Source of the DNA: Egicoccus sp. AB-alg2
GTDB taxonomy: Bacteria > Actinomycetota > Nitriliruptoria > Nitriliruptorales > Nitriliruptoraceae
Assembly (NCBI RefSeq): GCF_041821065.1
Contig: NZ_JBGUAX010000009.1
Coordinates: forward strand, 153,133 to 217,132
Reading direction: 5' to 3'
Length of the DNA stretch: 64,000 nt
Shown here: piece after piece, positions 60,548 to 64,000 of the stretch
How the letters are laid out: the number at the start of each line of letters is the position of its first letter
Numbering within the stretch: position 1 is the first letter of the stretch
The notes under the pieces: generated by a model
Seen by the model: only the letters and a program-made list of their open reading frames with translations
Told to the model about the DNA's origin: nothing
Databases searched by the model: none
Program-made: the position numbers and the translations under genes

Positions 60548-61474
60548 CTACCCCTTCACCGACCCCGCCGTCAGCCCGCGGACGAAGTAGCGCTGCAGCG
60601 CGAAGAACACGATCATCGGCACGGTCATGGTGATGAACGCGCCGGCCGTCAGCAGGTGCCACGCCTGACCCTGCTCGCCGATGAGGCTGGCGAGGTTCAG
60701 CGTGACGACCTCGACCTCCTCACGACCGCCGAGGAACACCAGTGCGACCAGCAGGTCGTTCCAGACCCACAGGAACTGGAAGATCGCGTAGGCGGCCAGC
60801 ACCGGCACGGACAGCGGCACCATCAGCCGCCAGAACACCTGGTAGTGGCCGGCACCGTCGACCCGGGCCGACTCGACCACCTCGGCGGGCAGCGAGCCGA
60901 GGTAGTTGCGGAACAGGTAGACGGCCAGCGGCATGCCGAAGCCGGCATGGGCCAGCCACACGGCCAGGAACGTGCCGTTCCAGCCCAACTGCCCGTAGAC
61001 CTGCAGCAGCGGGATGAACGCGACCTGCAGCGGCACGACCAGCAGGCCGACGAAGATCACGAACAGGACCTCGCGGCCGCGGAACTCCATCCAGGAGAAC
61101 GCGTAGGCGGCGAACGCGGCCGCGGCGATGGGGATGACCGTCGCGGGAATGGCGACCACGAGGCTGTTCAGGAAGGCGTTGGCCATCCCGTTGCCGAACA
61201 GCACCTCGGAGTAGTTCTCCAGCGTCCACTGGGTGAAGTCGAGCGGGTTGGCGAAGACCGTCCACCACCCGGTCGAGGTGACCGCGTCCTCGGTGCGGAA
61301 CGACGAGATCAGCAGTCCGATGGTCGGGACCGTCCACAGCAGCACGATCGCCAGCAGGGCGACCCGTGCGAGCGGTGACGAGTGGCGCTGCTCGTCGGCA
61401 CCGTGGACGACACCGGCCTCGGCCTTCTCCTGCTCGTCGACGTCGGGCGCCGGCGTGGCGTGCACCTGGCTCAT
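60548..61474 (-). CDS. Sugar ABC transporter permease (AglG-type)
   Basis: 308 residues: a charged N-terminal tail, then six spans starting VALLAIVLLWTVPTIGLLIS. The SSFRTEDAVTSTGWWTVFAN loop is characteristic of alpha-glucoside AglG subunits, with ESARVDGAGHYQVFWRLMVP as EAA loop. ATG at 61474 follows GGAGG; the gap to the partner permease is 49 bp. Confidence 0.88.
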   Translation of the reverse strand: MSQVHATPAPDVDEQEKAEAGVVHGADEQRHSSPLARVALLAIVLLWTVPTIGLLISSFRTEDAVTSTGWWTVFANPLDFTQWTLENYSEVLFGNGMANAFLNSLVVAIPATVIPIAAAAFAAYAFSWMEFRGREVLFVIFVGLLVVPLQVAFIPLLQVYGQLGWNGTFLAVWLAHAGFGMPLAVYLFRNYLGSLPAEVVESARVDGAGHYQVFWRLMVPLSVPVLAAYAIFQFLWVWNDLLVALVFLGGREEVEVVTLNLASLIGEQGQAWHLLTAGAFITMTVPMIVFFALQRYFVRGLTAGSVKG

Positions 61475-61523
61475 CGCTGCACCTCCGGGACGAGCGGTCC
61501 GGGCCCGCTGCGTGACTGGTTGC

Positions 61524-62498
61524 TCAACGCATCGCCTCCTGCTCGCGGAAGCGACGGATGTTGATGATCATGAACGGCACGGTGACCACGATCAGGAAGA
61601 CGACCAGCACGGCGGCCTGCCCGAACTGACCGAAGTTGAACATCGTGCGGATGAAGAGGTTGGCGATGACGTCGGTGCCGTAGTTGCCGTCCGTCATGAC
61701 GTAGACGATGTCGAAGATCTTCAGCACCAGGATCAGGATCGTGGTGGCGACGACGACGATCGTCGAGCGGATCTGCGGCACGATGACGCGCCAGAAGATC
61801 GCGATCTCGCTGGCGCCGTCGACCCGGGCCGCCTCGATGGTGTCGACCGGCACGTTCTTGATGGCGGCCGACAGCAGCACCATGGCGAACCCGGTCTGCA
61901 GCCAGATCATGATCGCCATCAGCGCGAAGTCGTTGATGGCGAAGTTCTGCAGCCAGCCGACCGGCTCGTTGCCGAACGCCGTCCAGATCGCGTTCAGCAG
62001 GCCGATCTGCGGCGTGCCGGGCGTACGCCAGGCGTAGATGAAGCCCCAGATCGTGCTGGCGCCGACGAAGCTGATCGCCATGGGCAGGAAGATCAGCGAC
62101 TTGGAGATCTTCTCCCACGTCTCGCTCATGCGGTCGGCGAGCACGGCCACGACCAGCCCGATCGCCACCGACACCGCCGGCACGATCAGGATCCAGAGCA
62201 GGTTGTTCCAGATGGCCGTACGGACCTGCGGGTCGGTGACCAGGTACTCGTAGTTGGCCAGTCCGACGAACTCCTGCGACGCCGGGCCGAGGAAGCTGCG
62301 CCGGAACGTGTCCACCGCCGGGACCAGCAGGAACAGCGTCACCACGAGCATCGCGGGGCCGATGAAGACCCACGGACGCAGCTTGTCCTGCGTCTTCTCG
62401 TTGGTGCGATCGACCGCGACGTTGAGCCCCCAGAACAACACCAGGACCCCACCGACGCCCAGGGCGATCGCCGTGAACGCCGTCAGCAACTGCGTCAT
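61524..62498 (-). CDS. Sugar ABC transporter permease (AglF-type)
   Basis: 324 residues. It has an extra N-terminal helix (LLTAFTAIALGVGGVLVLFW) before the usual six spans, FLPMAISFVGASTIWGFIYA and the EAA loop EAARVDGASEIAIFWRVIVP, as in AglF-type proteins. The ATG at 62498 overlaps the binding-protein stop by 4 bp (ATGA). Confidence 0.88.
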   Translation of the reverse strand: MTQLLTAFTAIALGVGGVLVLFWGLNVAVDRTNEKTQDKLRPWVFIGPAMLVVTLFLLVPAVDTFRRSFLGPASQEFVGLANYEYLVTDPQVRTAIWNNLLWILIVPAVSVAIGLVVAVLADRMSETWEKISKSLIFLPMAISFVGASTIWGFIYAWRTPGTPQIGLLNAIWTAFGNEPVGWLQNFAINDFALMAIMIWLQTGFAMVLLSAAIKNVPVDTIEAARVDGASEIAIFWRVIVPQIRSTIVVVATTILILVLKIFDIVYVMTDGNYGTDVIANLFIRTMFNFGQFGQAAVLVVFLIVVTVPFMIINIRRFREQEAMR

Positions 62499-63832
62499 TG
62501 CGCGCCCCCTTGGTCGTCGGGCCAGGCCGCGTCGATGCGTTCGAGCGTCCGGTCGAGGTCCTGCGCGCCGGCCAGCCAGGCGACCACCTCGCGCCAGAAG
62601 GCACCGACGCCCACCTCGCCGGGCATCTCGTCCGACGCGTCGAAACGGCTCACCTCGGCCTCGTTGAGGATCTCGGCCTGCTGCACCAGTTCCTCGGACG
62701 GGTAGATGCCCGTGTCGATGTCCTCACGGACCGATACCGCACCCGCGCCCTCCTCGGCGAGCCAGGCCTCCTGCCCCTCGGGGGAGGCGAGGAACTGCAC
62801 GAACTCGCCGGCGACCGGGTTCTCCGTGTGGATCGCGGCGGTGTCACCACCGAAGACGACCGGACGCTCGTCGGCGTCGGCCATGGCCGGGAGGTAGGTC
62901 ATGGCGACGTCCGAGCCGATCTCCGCGTCCTCGGGGAAGAGGCCCGCGATGAACCCGGCCTGGATGTGGAAGTAGCAGCGTGGCCCGTCGAACATCGGGT
63001 CGACGGCCTCGAGGAACGGCGTCAGCAGGATGCCGGTGGTACCGCCGACGACCGTGCCGTCGCCGAACCAGACCGCCTCGGCCTCCTCGAACGCCGCGCG
63101 GATCTCGGGTGAGGAGAAGGGCAGCTCCCCGGCGACCCACGCGTCGTACACCTCCGGGCCGTGCATGCGGATGACGAGGTTCTCGATCCAGTCGGTGGCG
63201 ACCCAGCCCGTGTCGCCGCCGGACTCCATGCCGATGCACCAGGGGGCGGCGTTGCGCTGGTCGGCGTAGTCCTGCGCCAGTCCGTCCGTGACCTCGCGCA
63301 GGTCCTCCCAGGTCTCCGGCACGTCGTAGCCGGCCTCCTCGAGCGGGTCGGCCGCATACCAGAGCAGGCTCTTGACGTTCACCTTCACGACCGTCCCGTA
63401 CACCTCGTCCTGGAAGGTGGCCGGGTCGAGCGCGCCGTCGATGAGCGAACCCTCGAGGTCCTGGACGTCGACGCCCGCCTCCTGCAGGGAGACGACGTCG
63501 CCGCGCTCGACCAGCCGGCCGAGCACGCCGGGCTGCGGGTAGAGCGCGACGTCCGGCGGGTTGCCGCCGGTGACGCGGGTGATGATCACCGTGTCGAAGT
63601 CCGGCGAGACCTCCACCTGGACGGTGTTGCCGGTCGTCTCCTCGAAGGCGTCGATCGCGGCCTGCAGGGCCGCCTGCTCGTCCGGGCCGGTGATGCCGTG
63701 CAGCAGCGTGATGCTGTCGGACGCGGCCGCGTCGGTGGCGCACGCGCCGCCGAGGAGCGCGAGTGCCGCCAACCCGGCCAGTCCCCGCATCCGCCGGCCC
63801 CGCGGCCCCGGCGCAACCCCGTTCCAACTCAC
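62495..63832 (-). CDS. Sugar ABC transporter substrate-binding lipoprotein (AglE-type)
   Basis: 445 residues. The lipoprotein signal MRGLAGLAALALLGGAC follows a 14-residue basic n-region. SITLLHGITGPDEQAALQAA, PPDVALYPQPGVLGRLVERG, TAPWC-like NAAPWCIGMESGGDTGWVAT and GGDTAAIHTENP fit alpha-glucoside-binding AglE-like proteins. I took the GTG at 63832 because AAAGG lies 6 bases upstream; a later ATG at 63790 has no ribosome site. No ATPase or alpha-glucosidase is visible here; they may be outside the window. Confidence 0.87.
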   Translation of the reverse strand: MSWNGVAPGPRGRRMRGLAGLAALALLGGACATDAAASDSITLLHGITGPDEQAALQAAIDAFEETTGNTVQVEVSPDFDTVIITRVTGGNPPDVALYPQPGVLGRLVERGDVVSLQEAGVDVQDLEGSLIDGALDPATFQDEVYGTVVKVNVKSLLWYAADPLEEAGYDVPETWEDLREVTDGLAQDYADQRNAAPWCIGMESGGDTGWVATDWIENLVIRMHGPEVYDAWVAGELPFSSPEIRAAFEEAEAVWFGDGTVVGGTTGILLTPFLEAVDPMFDGPRCYFHIQAGFIAGLFPEDAEIGSDVAMTYLPAMADADERPVVFGGDTAAIHTENPVAGEFVQFLASPEGQEAWLAEEGAGAVSVREDIDTGIYPSEELVQQAEILNEAEVSRFDASDEMPGEVGVGAFWREVVAWLAGAQDLDRTLERIDAAWPDDQGGAQ

Positions 63833-63840
63833 CGCCAGCC

Positions 63841-63903
63841 TTTCGATCCCGGCGCCCCGCTGAAGGAGGCCTGTTGCCTGCACCGGTGTCTAAGGGATCG
63901 AAA
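63841..63903 (-). promoter_or_regulatory. Inverted repeat upstream of the AglE-type operon
   Basis: TTTCGATCCC at 63841-63850 and GGGATCGAAA at 63894-63903 are perfect inverted 10-mers, 43 bp apart. The proximal arm overlaps the ribosome site of the operon's first gene. A third TTCGATC is at 63964-63970. They look like operator half-sites for a sugar-responsive repressor, but could also pair in the mRNA. Confidence 0.45.
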
Positions 63904-63908
63904 CGGAG

Positions 63909-63939
63909 CCGGCCGGCGGCCTCCATGACCGCCGGCCGG
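63909..63939. terminator. 11-bp GC hairpin near the right edge
   Basis: CCGGCCGGCGG (63909-63919) pairs with CCGCCGGCCGG (63929-63939) around a 9-nt loop. It may terminate a gene beyond the window. The remaining bases to 64000 show no gene. Confidence 0.45.
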
Positions 63940-64000
63940 TGACCGGGTGACGGCGGGCGGCCGTTCGATCACGGCCGACCGTCAGGGGGTGTCAGCGCAG

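Noticed and set aside
58478..61378. 966-codon frame antisense to three genes
   Set aside because: It crosses the GTPase, DUF4032 and permease genes, with low-complexity composition and no ribosome site at its start.

Overview
The window is very GC-rich DNA with strong third-position GC bias, many GTG starts, and ATGA/GTGA gene overlaps. Its family content points to a free-living, high-GC Actinomycetota: Rpf-LysM, DUF6457 beside MobA, a CE1758/CE1759-type oxidoreductase pair, paired dynamin-like GTPases, DUF222-HNH, DUF4032 and LiaF-like proteins. A predicted ectoine uptake operon suggests a salt-tolerant organism. A deep-branching class such as Nitriliruptoria would fit, but that placement is an inference. 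I see no transposase, phage, plasmid or CRISPR signature; most of the window reads as core chromosome.

Layout. 1-8.3 kb: the start of an S9 peptidase, a secreted Rpf-LysM muralytic enzyme, DUF6457 with a fused MobA-FdhD molybdoenzyme maturation protein, a cupin, a large secreted subtilase, and a winged-HTH regulator coupled to two LiaF-like membrane proteins. 8.4-16.8 kb: EttA, a DAO-family flavin oxidase, the ectoine-type ABC operon ehuB-C-D-A, and a membrane-anchored spermidine-synthase-like protein. 16.9-24.8 kb: a histidine kinase and a divergent receiver-only response regulator, a soluble Ser/Thr kinase, a DEAD-box helicase with a long leader and a Gly/Asn/Arg tail, a secreted SGNH hydrolase and an orphan lipoprotein. 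24.9-34.6 kb: a three-gene flavin redox operon, a CMD-like protein, the remains of a DMSO-reductase-type operon compressed into one 591-bp pseudogene, DUF6929, a quinone oxidoreductase, a secreted short-repeat (curlin- or beta-roll-like) protein, dodecin, an M1 aminopeptidase and a hemerythrin.

34.9-46.3 kb: tRNA-Arg(CCU), then a galactoside catabolic locus read from a clear promoter: galT, GH2 glycosidase, sugar ABC transporter (binding protein and two permeases) and a GH43 lipoprotein, mostly with 4-bp overlaps. An F420/NADPH-type reductase, galK, divergent galE and a DeoR/GlpR regulator follow. Together they predict hydrolysis of a galactose-containing (perhaps arabinogalactan-derived) oligosaccharide, uptake, and Leloir-pathway metabolism, with CTTCGAA sites as candidate operators in two promoters. 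46.3-54.8 kb: a membrane protein, metG (probably leaderless), a VOC protein, an M20 peptidase, a nested tandem-repeat block, a DUF222-HNH protein, an MBL-fold protein and an ABM monooxygenase. 54.9-64 kb: an EEP-family hydrolase overlapping two dynamin-like GTPases, then DUF4032 and an alpha-glucoside-type ABC operon (two permeases and a binding protein) preceded by an inverted repeat and cut off upstream by the window edge.

Most informative items: the MobA-FdhD fusion, the dms-type gene relic, the short-repeat secreted protein at 31.1-32.0 kb, the 19-bp repeat block at 51 kb, and the regulatory sites of the two sugar loci.
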